Below, piece by piece: positions 51,053-59,137 of a stretch of 64,000 nt of DNA. Where the stretch lies: NCBI RefSeq assembly GCF_003355455.1, contig NZ_CP031358.1, forward strand, positions 186,001-250,000, in the 5' to 3' direction. Position numbers and translations under genes: made by a program. The number at the start of each line of letters is the position of its first letter. Position 1 is the stretch's first letter. The notes under the pieces are model-generated. The model was not told the DNA's origin. It saw only the letters and a list, made by a program, of their open reading frames with translations, and ran no database searches. This DNA comes from Erythrobacter aureus (GTDB lineage Bacteria > Pseudomonadota > Alphaproteobacteria > Sphingomonadales > Sphingomonadaceae).

Positions 51053-51900
51053 GCGGCGATCCTTTCGGGAAGCGTCCAGCGCGTATCATCGACACGCGTG
51101 AAGTAGAGGCCGAGCGTCTGGCGCACCTTGTCGCGCCAGAATTGGTTGGCGGTAGGCCGGCGGGGTTCGACGGCGTTGTAGATCTCGCGCAGGCTTGCCC
51201 GGCCGCCGAGAGCGTCCAGAGCGTGATGAACTGCCTCGCGCCAGGTGCCGGGTCCACCCAGGCGGCGGCGCGTTTCCTTGGGCATGTTCTCGACCGATTG
51301 CTGCTCAGAGAAAAGCAGGAGGCCCATCATGGTGCGCTTGCGCGACTTGATGAACTTCGCCCAGACCAGCGGATGGGAGATACGACCGAACAGCGAACGG
51401 GGGATGTGCTTCACATCGAGGGCGAAGCGCTCGTTCCAGCTCATCACGCGGCTGGCGGTCGAGAAGACGTAGGCGGGCAGGATGAAGGCCGCCACGCCGT
51501 CTTCAGGCAGGATCTCGTGGCTCCGATCGAGGAAGCCATCGATGACCGGCGAGGAGAATGGCGGATTGCCGAGAACCAGCCCGATGTCCTCATCGGGGAG
51601 CTCGGCAGACTGGAAGTCACCGACAATCACCGGGCGGCCGGTTGCCGCCTGCGCCTTCCTCGCGACCTCAGGGTCGATGTCGACGCCATAGGCGGACAGA
51701 CCGGCTGGGACAGCCGCGAGGAAGGCGCCAGTACCGCAGGAAGGCTCGACCACGCCGACACGCCCGAGAGACGACAAAGCGTCCTCGGTAAGCATCTCGG
51801 CCGCCCAGAAGGGGGTGAACCATTGGTGGAGCGTCGGATCGCCGCGCTGCTGGTCACCCTCGGCAATCTGGGCCGGGGCGTGGAAGAGGTCCTGCTGCAT
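51049..51900 (-). CDS. N6-adenine DNA methyltransferase with C-terminal winged helix, 283 aa
   Basis: Motif I EPSCGTG (52-58) binds S-adenosylmethionine; motif IV is NPPF (112-115). A short N-terminal helix with FTPFWAAEMLTE is the usual entry of gamma-type enzymes. The last 70 residues look like a HARE-type winged helix (TWREAVHHALDALGGRASL, FTRVDDTRWTLPE). No restriction endonuclease gene is adjacent, so it is an orphan methylase or part of the cluster with the GHKL ATPase. The stop overlaps the basic small protein. Confidence 0.85.
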   Translation of the reverse strand: MQQDLFHAPAQIAEGDQQRGDPTLHQWFTPFWAAEMLTEDALSSLGRVGVVEPSCGTGAFLAAVPAGLSAYGVDIDPEVARKAQAATGRPVIVGDFQSAELPDEDIGLVLGNPPFSSPVIDGFLDRSHEILPEDGVAAFILPAYVFSTASRVMSWNERFALDVKHIPRSLFGRISHPLVWAKFIKSRKRTMMGLLLFSEQQSVENMPKETRRRLGGPGTWREAVHHALDALGGRASLREIYNAVEPRRPTANQFWRDKVRQTLGLYFTRVDDTRWTLPERIAA

Positions 51901-51903
51901 GGA

Positions 51904-52245
51904 TTAGGAAACCATGTCGGCGGCGCGAGCCGAGACAAGGAGATTGCGCATGGCATCGCGTAGCTCGCGGCGCTCTTGGGCATACTTGTCCGAGAACTTC
52001 GCGAGGTTCTTGTCGCACCACCGCACCATCTTGATGATGCCGCTATCGGAGACGGCATTCCGGTTGGCATCGAGGACGCGGAAATGGTCCCAGATGATGG
52101 CGAGCAGCATCTCGCGCGGGCGCTCGTACTTCTGGACGTCTTCGATCGCGTCGCTGAGGCGCGTGGCCCAGTAGAGAACCGACTTCACCTCTTCGCAGGC
52201 GAGGAAGCCCTTGGCGGTGTATTTCGGATGGATGCGGACTTCCAT
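51904..52245 (-). CDS. hypothetical protein, 113 aa
   Basis: Family not recognised. Helical, with a basic C-terminus (YAQERRELRDAMRNLL). It ends three bases before the N6-methyltransferase start and is clearly cotranscribed with it. Confidence 0.65.
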   Translation of the reverse strand: MEVRIHPKYTAKGFLACEEVKSVLYWATRLSDAIEDVQKYERPREMLLAIIWDHFRVLDANRNAVSDSGIIKMVRWCDKNLAKFSDKYAQERRELRDAMRNLLVSARAADMVS

Positions 52246-52280
52246 GGTGACCTCGTCAGAATGGGGCAGGGGAGAGAAGC

Positions 52281-52304
52281 GAGGGAGCCGGCGAAGGCCC
52301 CCTC
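52281..52304 (-). terminator. hairpin after the GHKL ATPase gene
   Basis: GAGGGgGCC / GGCtCCCTC arms with a short loop, 13 bases after the stop codon and before the 113-residue gene. No U-run follows, so attenuation rather than full termination is possible. Confidence 0.5.
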
Positions 52305-52316
52305 GCAGCGAGGCTG

Positions 52317-54428
52317 TTATGCAGCCTGGTCGTCGCTGGCGCGCTCAGCGGCCTTTTCGGCGCGCTCTTCGCGGTCAGCATCGACCTTGCTCTGGACCCA
52401 GTCCCAGTAGCTGGCGCGCGTGTCGCCATTGGCGACCTCGTACTGCCAGTCTTCGCTCGGGTAGCCGGGGTGGTCTTCCCAGACGCCGTAGAAGTCGGCT
52501 TCGCGGCGAGGAGCATCGGTAGCGGCTTCATTCGAACCTTCGGCGATCGCCTTGATCTCGGTCCAGAGCGGGTTGTGCTTGTTGCTCTCGTCGTCGAGGT
52601 CGAAGTCTTCATCATCCGATTCCTCGGTGATGTAGGCCCAGGGGATGATCACATCGCCCTCGTCATCTTCGGACAGCTCGCCCGCCATGCGGGTGACGAG
52701 GTCGAGCGCCTTGGCGCTGCGGGCAGCGTAGCCAGCCGGGTCGTCGTCGACGAGATTGAACTTGTAGTCGACGCTCTTGCGCACTTCGATCTGCAGGACC
52801 TTGTCGTCAGGAATGCACGGCGTGTTGTAGCGGAGCGCATCTTCGAAGGACGAGTAGATGGCAGCTTCCTCGCTGACGAGAAGCTCGTAGGCGAGAGCAA
52901 GAGCCTGTGTTTCGAAATACTGGCTCTGAGTCTCGTAGCTGTCTCCGTCTCCATCGTCGCGGGGCGAGAAGACGGCGTCCTTGAGCATAGCCGAGAGGAC
53001 GCCCGGCGTGAGAGCGTCATTGGGCCGGTATGCAATGCGAGCACCATCGAGTTCGTCCCCGCAGCTCCACGGGTCGAAATCCAAGGCGACATCGGTTTCG
53101 AGGTTGTGGAATTCGGTGGTGTCGGTCTTCGGGTCGAGCACCTTCACCTGCGCGGTGATGGCAGTTGCTTCGAAGCGGTCGGGGAATGCTTCGGGTTCTT
53201 CTTCGCCTTCGGCAGCGACTTTGGTGGTGACGGTGAAGCTTTTGGTTTCCCCGTCAACCTCGCCCTCGACGATGAAGTTGAGATCGGTGACACGGCGCAT
53301 GTTGTCGTACCACGAATATCCTTCGAAGCGCCGGTCGGCGGAGAGGACCTTGCCCAGCAGAGGCAGGGCCAAGGCACGGTCGAGGGGCTGGTCGATCCAC
53401 GCGTCATAGTTAGGGACCAGGACGTGCTCGTCAGTCACCTCGGTGATGTTACCGAGCGGCGGGTTGTTGCCGTGGTCAGCGGTATCAGCGACCCACGGGT
53501 AGAGCTGGGCCTTCGCTTCAGGGAGGTCGACGCCGAGTTCCTTGGCGCGCTCCCAGTGCCCGAACGGGAGCATGTGGAACTCCTGCTCGCCAATGGCACG
53601 GTAGATCGCGCGTTCGCAGGAGAGCCGAAGGTCGCGAAGGGTTTCGTTGTCGACGAATTCCTTGCGGGCCGGAAGAACCAGCTTGAGGTCAGGCGTCGAG
53701 CCGATATCGAGGCGGGCGTAATAGCTGTCGTGGCGACGCTCGTCGATGCTCGCGAGCTTCGTAGCAATGGTGAGACCATGAAAGTTCACGTTCTCTTCGT
53801 AGGTTCGCCACGCGCCACGGAAAATTCCGATGCGGCTGCCGTTCCATTCCTCGATGTACACAGCGTGCTCAAGGAAGTCCTCGGACGGAACCTCGGCGCC
53901 GTTGAGTTCGACGAGGACCGGGCAGAAGCGGGCGGCCTTGTGGATCTGGCTTTCGACGAAGCCCGGGTTGGTCTTGTCCAACACGAAGGTGATGGTCGTG
54001 CCGATGTCGCGCTCGGTTTCCGACAGGGGGATATCCTTTTCGCCCGTCCAAGCGTCCGGGTCGATCTCGGCGTACCAGGCGCTCTCCTGCGAAGCGTGGC
54101 GCGAGAAGATGGTGACCTGCTTACCAGCAAGGCTGAACACGCCCATGCCAGCCGGATCTTCGCTTTCGGAGACTTCTTCGCCCCAGCGCGAGGAACCAAG
54201 CGCAAGCATGCGCGACGGGTCATCGATGCCGCAGCCGTCGTCGGCGATCGTCACGCGGCTGGCACCGCATTCGATACCTTCAACGGTGAATTTGATGAGC
54301 GATGCGCCGGCCCGGCGCGAGTTCTGGATCAGCTCGTTGACGATGTCGGTGACAGTGCCGTTGAAGAGGCGAGTGACCTTGGTGATCGTCTCGGCGCTGA
54401 CAGTGGCACGGATGGGGGTATATTCCAT
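52317..54428 (-). CDS. GHKL-family ATPase (Hsp90/MutL-like N-domain), 703 aa
   Basis: The N-box has Glu32 and Asn36 (VNELIQNSRRAGAS), the G1 box is ADDGCGI (62-68) and the G2 box is GMGVFSLAG (94-102), so ATP binding is well supported. The remaining 550 residues are acidic and not recognised; they hold repeated acidic runs (DSYETQ, ESDDEDFDLDDE). GHKL proteins act as ATP-driven clamps in repair, chaperones, topoisomerases and several phage-defence systems. It follows the C5-methyltransferase gene by 41 bases. A modification or defence role with the two methylases is an inference. Confidence 0.85.
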   Translation of the reverse strand: MEYTPIRATVSAETITKVTRLFNGTVTDIVNELIQNSRRAGASLIKFTVEGIECGASRVTIADDGCGIDDPSRMLALGSSRWGEEVSESEDPAGMGVFSLAGKQVTIFSRHASQESAWYAEIDPDAWTGEKDIPLSETERDIGTTITFVLDKTNPGFVESQIHKAARFCPVLVELNGAEVPSEDFLEHAVYIEEWNGSRIGIFRGAWRTYEENVNFHGLTIATKLASIDERRHDSYYARLDIGSTPDLKLVLPARKEFVDNETLRDLRLSCERAIYRAIGEQEFHMLPFGHWERAKELGVDLPEAKAQLYPWVADTADHGNNPPLGNITEVTDEHVLVPNYDAWIDQPLDRALALPLLGKVLSADRRFEGYSWYDNMRRVTDLNFIVEGEVDGETKSFTVTTKVAAEGEEEPEAFPDRFEATAITAQVKVLDPKTDTTEFHNLETDVALDFDPWSCGDELDGARIAYRPNDALTPGVLSAMLKDAVFSPRDDGDGDSYETQSQYFETQALALAYELLVSEEAAIYSSFEDALRYNTPCIPDDKVLQIEVRKSVDYKFNLVDDDPAGYAARSAKALDLVTRMAGELSEDDEGDVIIPWAYITEESDDEDFDLDDESNKHNPLWTEIKAIAEGSNEAATDAPRREADFYGVWEDHPGYPSEDWQYEVANGDTRASYWDWVQSKVDADREERAEKAAERASDDQAA

Positions 54429-54449
54429 GGGGCTTTCCTTACTCAGGTG

Positions 54450-54463
54450 AATTCGAGAGAATT
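54450..54463 (-). promoter_or_regulatory. leader hairpin of the GHKL ATPase gene
   Basis: Perfect AATTC-tctc-GAATT stem, 21 bases before the start codon and inside the short gap after the C5-methyltransferase gene. Confidence 0.4.
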
Positions 54464-54469
54464 TGACAA

Positions 54470-55909
54470 TCAGGCGAACAGCGGCAGGTCGTCGTAGCGA
54501 GCGGCCGCGCGGGGAGATGCAGCAGCGCGGGGCGGTTCAACGCCCTCCTGCCAGGCGACCAGAGCCTTCCCGAGAAGGTCGGCGAGCGCGTGGAAGGGCT
54601 TGGCCAGAATGGACTGGCCCAACATCTCGTGAGCACGCGTAATGCTCAGACCGTCGATCATGTCGGTGGGCACACCCTTGATGCGTGCGTGCTCCGCCGG
54701 CGTCACCTGACGCAGCATCTCTGGGTCACTGGGATGCTGAATTTTCGCGTCAGTGCTTCTTATCTTTGCGTATCCACGCGTTAACGTGGGTATCTTCAGG
54801 GAGTCCGGCTGGCAGATCTGCATTCGGAAGCCCTTTCCAGCGGCAATGTCCCGCTGCTCCTTCTCGCGCAGATAGGTCATCTTCGACCACAGCGGGCTGT
54901 CTTCGGGGACATCGTCGAGATAGTTTCCGAGGACATCGTCCTGCATGCCGGGACGTTCGATGGCTTCGATGTCGAACTCGATGCCTTCGGTGACCGCGAC
55001 AAGCGCCATGCGGTTGCGATGCTCGATGCAGCCGAAGTCCTTGCCTTCAAGGACCGTGCTGTGAACAGCGTAGCCCCATTCCTGCAGCTGGTTGCGCAGG
55101 ATGGCGAAGGATGCGGAGGTCATATACTGGGGGACATTCTCCACCAGAATGACAGCGGGGTTCACCGCGGCGGCGATGGCAAGGAAGCCCGCAACGAGAT
55201 GACCGGCGTTCGGATCGTCCTCGGGGATGGCCAGGTGCTTCTTGGCGCGGCCGGCGTTCGAGTGGGCGGTGCAGGGGATGCCAGCTTCGAGAATATCAAC
55301 CTTGGGGAGATCGAGGAGCGCAGAGGCGTCGAAGGCCAGCTCCTGCATGGGAGCCTCGACGGCGATCGTATTGGTCGCCCAGGCGGGGTTCGCCTTCGAG
55401 CACTGCTCGAGATAGGCCGGCTCGATATCGCAGGCGAACTTCAGGTCAGACTGCAGACCAGCCTTCGCGAGGCCTTCGTGCATGGCAAGGGCGAGGACGC
55501 CGAGCCCGGTGGAGACCGAGCCGACAGCGAGAGGCTCGCCAGCATCCATGCGCTTGCGCAGGCGGGCAGTGCGCTCCAGCTTGCGCAGGTCGGTAGCCGT
55601 AGGGGAGAGCGTGACCGCTCCGTCGGCGAAGCGGATCTTCAGCGATTCCAAACCGTCGAACAGCTCGAGCATCTTGCTGTTCGCGATATCGATGACGGGA
55701 AGTTCCTCGTCACGGCGCACCTTGCGGCTTACCAGGCGCTCGCCATTGGCGGTGACGCGAAGCGTGAGAGCCCGGGCCTTGGGATCGATCGAGATTTCAT
55801 AGCGCGAGGCCGGCTTGAAGCCAGCCGATGCAAGACGGCGGCCTTCCAGCCAGATGCGGGGCGAACCGCGCTTATTCGTGCCGAGGCGCGTGATAGAGAG
55901 AGCCTGCAA
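54470..55909 (-). CDS. divergent C5-cytosine DNA methyltransferase with N-terminal SymE/AbrB-like domain, 479 aa
   Basis: The methylase body has a changed motif I (SVSTGLGVLALAMHEGL), motif IV with catalytic Cys213 in AGIPCTAHSNAG, motif VI ENVPQY (257-262), motif VIII GCIEHRNRMALVAV and a final motif X (GQSILAKPFHALADLLG). The first 110 residues (PRIWLEGRRLASAGFKP) resemble the SymE-type swapped-hairpin fold, unusual in a methylase. The start is taken as TTG 55909, with AAGGAAG five bases upstream; a GTG at 55942 lies in the leader hairpin. No cognate nuclease is evident. The C5-methylase, GHKL and N6-methylase genes lie in the same direction. Confidence 0.82.
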   Translation of the reverse strand: MQALSITRLGTNKRGSPRIWLEGRRLASAGFKPASRYEISIDPKARALTLRVTANGERLVSRKVRRDEELPVIDIANSKMLELFDGLESLKIRFADGAVTLSPTATDLRKLERTARLRKRMDAGEPLAVGSVSTGLGVLALAMHEGLAKAGLQSDLKFACDIEPAYLEQCSKANPAWATNTIAVEAPMQELAFDASALLDLPKVDILEAGIPCTAHSNAGRAKKHLAIPEDDPNAGHLVAGFLAIAAAVNPAVILVENVPQYMTSASFAILRNQLQEWGYAVHSTVLEGKDFGCIEHRNRMALVAVTEGIEFDIEAIERPGMQDDVLGNYLDDVPEDSPLWSKMTYLREKEQRDIAAGKGFRMQICQPDSLKIPTLTRGYAKIRSTDAKIQHPSDPEMLRQVTPAEHARIKGVPTDMIDGLSITRAHEMLGQSILAKPFHALADLLGKALVAWQEGVEPPRAAASPRAAARYDDLPLFA

Positions 55910-55924
55910 TTTTCTTCCTTTCAA

Positions 55925-55940
55925 GGACTGCAAACAGTCC
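55925..55940 (-). promoter_or_regulatory. leader hairpin of the C5-methyltransferase gene
   Basis: Perfect GGACTG-tttg-CAGTCC stem, followed by TTGAAAGGAAGAAAA and the TTG start. Confidence 0.5.
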
Positions 55941-56245
55941 ACCCCAGACGACTTGAAGAACGTCGTCAGACAGGCGCGCTATGCGCCGCTACGGGAATAT
56001 GGTCGGGAAGCCGGAGCCGTAGGGCCAGGACAAATGGCACCGTAAGAATACGGTGCTTGGTCATCCCTCGTTAGGCAAAGAGGGAATGGGCTTGCTCAGG
56101 TTTCTTGATCGGGTTTTGATCGAGAGGGGCGAAATCGTGAGACGCAAAGCCAAAAGCCGCAGAATTGCGCGGCTTTTGTATGGCCGAGTTTCTTGATCGG
56201 GTTTTGATCGGGCGGCTGGTGAAATGCTCCAGCCGCCCACGATGC
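55941..56245. promoter_or_regulatory. intergenic region with 22-bp direct repeat and terminator
   Basis: Two identical 22-bp copies lie at 56101-56122 and 56189-56210 (TTGATC-N5-TTGATC core). Between them is a bidirectional terminator-like stem AAAAGCCGC / GCGGCTTTT (56152-56177) for the gene at 56246. A further stem GCACCGT/ACGGTGC lies near 56040-56060. The repeats resemble TTGATC-N4-TTGATC in the leader of SSB-like gene D (17284-17301). Confidence 0.5.
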
Positions 56246-56509
56246 TCAGGCGGCGTATTTGCCCACGATGTCGTGCGGGCACTCGTTGACGGCGTTGCGG
56301 CGCCCAGAGACGTGCCAGATATCGTATCCGCGCGGACAGAACCTGCCGCGAAACATCCCCCAGATGCTGCCTTTGGCATCGAAGCTGGTGGTCGTGTCGT
56401 CACCGTTCGGCTTGACCTCATGGATGGTTGCTCGTCCGCCACCACGCGTCTTGTAATCGCCAGGCCCATCGATGACGGTAGGCAGCGTGTTCAGCAGGGG
56501 CTTCGACAT
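56246..56509 (-). CDS. hypothetical protein, 87 aa
   Basis: Family not recognised. Begins MSKPLLNTLPTVIDGPG and contains a basic/aromatic GSIWGMFRGRFCPRGYDIWHVSG stretch, possibly a small zinc or RNA-binding fold (two Cys). AAGGAAC before ATG 56509 supports the start. Confidence 0.65.
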   Translation of the reverse strand: MSKPLLNTLPTVIDGPGDYKTRGGGRATIHEVKPNGDDTTTSFDAKGSIWGMFRGRFCPRGYDIWHVSGRRNAVNECPHDIVGKYAA

Positions 56510-56576
56510 TGGCGAGTTCCTTTTCATTCCTCGTGAGAGCTTGACGGATGTTCCACGTCTGTTCCAACAGGCGGGC

Positions 56577-56807
56577 ATGGCTCGCCACAAGCTTGATTCT
56601 GTGAATGACTTCACCAGGCGCGGATATAATCTGCGCTTCACCTGCGAGGGCTGTGGGCGCGTGGTAGAAGCCAACGCAGTCGAATTGCTGCAGGAACTGG
56701 GCAGGAGAAGGTTGTCGCTGTCGATCGAGAGGATCGAAGATCGAGCGAAGTGCCGCGAATGCGGACACCGCGGGGCAGCGGTAACTGCCTGCGAGATCAA
56801 CTTCTGA
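56577..56807 (+). CDS. zinc-ribbon small protein, 76 aa
   Basis: C-x2-C pairs CEGCG and CRECG at residues 20-25 and 59-63 make a zinc ribbon; the middle is helical (ANAVELLQELGRRRLSLSIERI). The start MARHKLDSVNDFTRRGY is weakly supported by AGGCGGG upstream; the longer frame from 56472 overlaps the opposite gene. Small ribbons of this type occur on sphingomonad chromosomes too. It ends 66 bases before a convergent gene. Confidence 0.6.
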   Translation: MARHKLDSVNDFTRRGYNLRFTCEGCGRVVEANAVELLQELGRRRLSLSIERIEDRAKCRECGHRGAAVTACEINF

Positions 56808-56823
56808 CCTCGCGTCTGGATGC

Positions 56824-56851
56824 AAAAAGGGCCCGCCAACGGCAGGCCCTT
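56824..56851 (-). terminator. terminator of the gene at 56874
   Basis: AAGGGCC / GGCCCTT arms followed on the minus strand by TTTTTTGC. Confidence 0.75.
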
Positions 56852-56873
56852 GCGATGAAATTCTGGCGTTACC

Positions 56874-57563
56874 TTACTCGGCAGGCGCGGCCGCATCTTC
56901 GGCTCCTGCATGACCTTCATGTTCAGCATGATGGGTAGCAGCAGCTTCGACTTCGACGGGCATCGGCGCGGCAGGGACAGGGACCTGCAGGGGAGCCGGA
57001 GCCGACTTCTTGAAAGCGAGCTCGATGTCCTCGTCGATGAAGGCGGGGACTTCCGCGCCGTGCGGGAGCGTCGCGCTCGTGCCGGTCAGGAAGAAGCCAG
57101 CAACGGGAACGAAGGCGACAGCGCCGACCACGCCAGCGGTGCCGGTCTTGCCCTTGTCGTCGAACGTGCCAGCCAGACGGATCTGGCGGCCGTTGACGCG
57201 GACGAAGAGGACGCGGGCTTCGAGATGGCCCGACTTGCCCCACATGCCCTTGTTGCGGACCGAGGTGATTTCGCCTTCACCGAGCGAACCGGCGGGAATG
57301 ACGGTGATGCCATCGACGATAACGTCAGAGGCGACTTCCATGCGGAAGCGCTGGCCGACACGGGCGCGCTTCTTCTTGGTCGTGACTTCTTCGAGCATGC
57401 GCATCTGGATGGGAGTGCCGGCGCGCAGCACAGCGTTTTCAGCCTGCGGAGCGGCGATCACGACCTGCGGAGCAGCGACATGCTCGGCGACCTGGGTCTG
57501 GGCCGCAGCAGCGGCAGGAATAGCGAGAAATGCAGCAGAAAGAGCAAGGAACGTCTTGGTCAT
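56874..57563 (-). CDS. secreted protein, sphingomonad type, 229 aa
   Basis: A signal peptide (MTKTFLALSAAFLAIPAAAAA) is followed by a beta-rich domain: LRAGTPIQMRMLEEVTTKKK, VGQRFRMEV, VIPAGSLGEGEITSV, then GVVGAVAFVPVAGFFLTG and a His/Ala-rich tail (ATHHAEHEGHAGAED). The middle recalls a VirB10/TrbI-like 'G.V.PAGS...G' barrel, but no family can be named with certainty. Periplasmic or outer-membrane location is expected; the His tail could bind metal. Confidence 0.7.
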   Translation of the reverse strand: MTKTFLALSAAFLAIPAAAAAQTQVAEHVAAPQVVIAAPQAENAVLRAGTPIQMRMLEEVTTKKKRARVGQRFRMEVASDVIVDGITVIPAGSLGEGEITSVRNKGMWGKSGHLEARVLFVRVNGRQIRLAGTFDDKGKTGTAGVVGAVAFVPVAGFFLTGTSATLPHGAEVPAFIDEDIELAFKKSAPAPLQVPVPAAPMPVEVEAAATHHAEHEGHAGAEDAAAPAE

Positions 57564-57695
57564 ACGAAAACCCCTATTGGTGCGCCGAGACCCCCACGGT
57601 CAGACGCGATCGCGAACTTGAAGCGATAGGCTCGAAAGAACCCGTGAAATTGAACCTAGGTGATTGCCGCCGAATGAGAATTTATCGGCGGGAGG

Positions 57696-57723
57696 ACGGG
57701 GTTCGCCGACTGGCGAACCCCGT
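57696..57723 (-). terminator. hairpin after recA
   Basis: Perfect 12-bp stem ACGGGGTTCGCC / GGCGAACCCCGT, 17 bases after the stop codon; no U-run follows. Confidence 0.65.
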
Positions 57724-57740
57724 ACCGGCTGACCGCAGCC

Positions 57741-58802
57741 TTAGTCGTTGGCGCCTTCGCCCATGCCGTCGAGCAAGGATTCCGAGATTTCCTCGGTCTT
57801 GCCGCGAATGAGGTTCTCGATACGCTCTGCAGTCTCGGGATTGTCGCGGAGATACTGCTTCGCGTTCTCCTTGCCCTGACCGAGCCGGACGCTGTCATAG
57901 CTATACCAGCTGCCCGATTTCTCGACGATGCCGGCCTTGGTGCCGAGATCGATGATTTCGCCGAGGCGCGAGATACCTTCGCCATACATGATGTCGAATT
58001 CGACCTGCTTGAACGGCGGAGCGACCTTGTTCTTCACGACCTTCACGCGAGTGGCGTTGCCGACCACCTCGTCGCGGTCCTTGATCGCGCCGGTGCGGCG
58101 GATATCGAGGCGCTGCGAAGCGTAGAACTTGAGCGCGTTGCCGCCGGTCGTCGTCTCGGGATTGCCGTACATGACGCCGATCTTCATGCGCAGCTGGTTG
58201 ATGAAGATAACGAGCGTGTTCGACTGGTTGATCGAACCGGTCAGCTTGCGAAGCGACTGGCTCATGAGACGAGCCTGCAGGCCGACATGGCTGTCGCCCA
58301 TTTCGCCTTCGATTTCAGCGCGCGGCACGAGCGCGGCGACCGAGTCCACGACGAGAATGTCGATGGCCTTCGAACGGACGAGCGTGTCGACGATTTCGAG
58401 AGCCTGTTCGCCGGTGTCGGGCTGCGAAACGACGAGGTTGTCGACATCGACGCCGAGCGCCTTGGCGTAGACGGGGTCGAGAGCGTGTTCTGCGTCGACG
58501 AAGGCAGCGGTGCCGCCAGCCTTCTGGCATTCAGCGATCGCATGGAGCGTAAGCGTGGTCTTGCCCGAGCTTTCCGGCCCATAGATTTCGACGATGCGGC
58601 CGCGGGGCATACCGCCTATGCCGAGCGCCATATCCAGGCTGATCGAGCCGGTCGAGATCGCGTCGATATCGACCTTTTCCTTGTCGCCCAGCTTCATCGC
58701 CGAGCCCTTGCCGAAGGCGCGGTCGATCTGGGAAAGGGCGGCGTCGAGAGCCTTCTGGCGGGCGCCGTCGGTGCCGGGGAGTTCTTTGGCGGCAGTAGCC
58801 AT
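57741..58802 (-). CDS. recA: recombinase RecA
   Basis: 353 residues, the usual bacterial length. Walker A is GPESSGKT (75-82); the L2 region GNPETTTGGNALKFYAS and LVIFINQLRMKIGV are canonical; the C-terminus is acidic (EEISESLLDG). RecA coats single-stranded DNA, drives strand exchange and activates LexA self-cleavage. Start 58802 (MATAAKELPG) has GGAGA upstream; the frame to 58868 is rejected. No alphaproteobacterial LexA box (GTTC-N7-GTTC) lies upstream; a different 18-bp palindrome (58869-58886) does. It is probably an additional recA carried by the element. Confidence 0.97.
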   Translation of the reverse strand: MATAAKELPGTDGARQKALDAALSQIDRAFGKGSAMKLGDKEKVDIDAISTGSISLDMALGIGGMPRGRIVEIYGPESSGKTTLTLHAIAECQKAGGTAAFVDAEHALDPVYAKALGVDVDNLVVSQPDTGEQALEIVDTLVRSKAIDILVVDSVAALVPRAEIEGEMGDSHVGLQARLMSQSLRKLTGSINQSNTLVIFINQLRMKIGVMYGNPETTTGGNALKFYASQRLDIRRTGAIKDRDEVVGNATRVKVVKNKVAPPFKQVEFDIMYGEGISRLGEIIDLGTKAGIVEKSGSWYSYDSVRLGQGKENAKQYLRDNPETAERIENLIRGKTEEISESLLDGMGEGAND

Positions 58803-58868
58803 ATTGGGTATTCTCCATCGTGTTTTTGAGAGTGAAATTACCCTAGCTTGCGGGGGTAAACCTCGCAA

Positions 58869-58886
58869 GTGTTATCATGTTAACAC
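58869..58886. promoter_or_regulatory. palindromic operator candidate upstream of recA
   Basis: Perfect GTGTTA-tcatgt-TAACAC repeat 66 bases before the recA start. It does not match the alphaproteobacterial LexA consensus. The Cro/XRE-like protein encoded next door (58932-59135) is the obvious candidate to bind it, by inference. Confidence 0.45.
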
Positions 58887-58890
58887 GCAA

Positions 58891-58914
58891 AGAAAATCGC
58901 AGGTTTTCTGCGGG
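58891..58914 (-). terminator. terminator of the dgt-xre operon
   Basis: CGCAG-gtttt-CTGCG stem followed on the minus strand by ATTTTCTTT, 17 bases after the XRE stop codon. Confidence 0.65.
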
Positions 58915-58931
58915 TTTGCACCCGAAATGGA

Positions 58932-59135
58932 CTAAGCGGACTGGTCCTCGAAAATACTCTCGATTGGCAGCTCGAAAACTCGCCCGATCTTGAAGGCGAT
59001 TTGGAGGGAAGGGGCATGCTTCCCTCGCTCGATCATGTTGATCGCCTGGCGCGAGACGCCAACGCGCTCGCCCAGTTCCTCCTGACTCCAGCCGCGCTCA
59101 GCGCGCAGCACCTTGAGGCGATTGGTGAGGGCCAT
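58932..59135 (-). CDS. Cro/XRE-family HTH regulator, 67 aa
   Basis: A single helix-turn-helix: RLKVLRAERGWSQEELGERV then GVSRQAINMIERGKHAPSL, typical of small Cro-like regulators (YozG type). It ends IFEDQSA. It starts three bases after the dgt stop codon, so it is in the dgt operon, and could bind the nearby palindrome at 58869. Confidence 0.9.
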   Translation of the reverse strand: MALTNRLKVLRAERGWSQEELGERVGVSRQAINMIERGKHAPSLQIAFKIGRVFELPIESIFEDQSA

Positions 59136-59137
59136 GC

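Noticed and set aside
52470..54497. 675-codon open frame on the plus strand
   Set aside because: Exact antisense of the GHKL ATPase, whose N, G1 and G2 boxes are clear.
58803..58931. SOS (LexA) box upstream of recA
   Set aside because: No GTTC-N7-GTTC motif is present; only an unrelated palindrome is seen.
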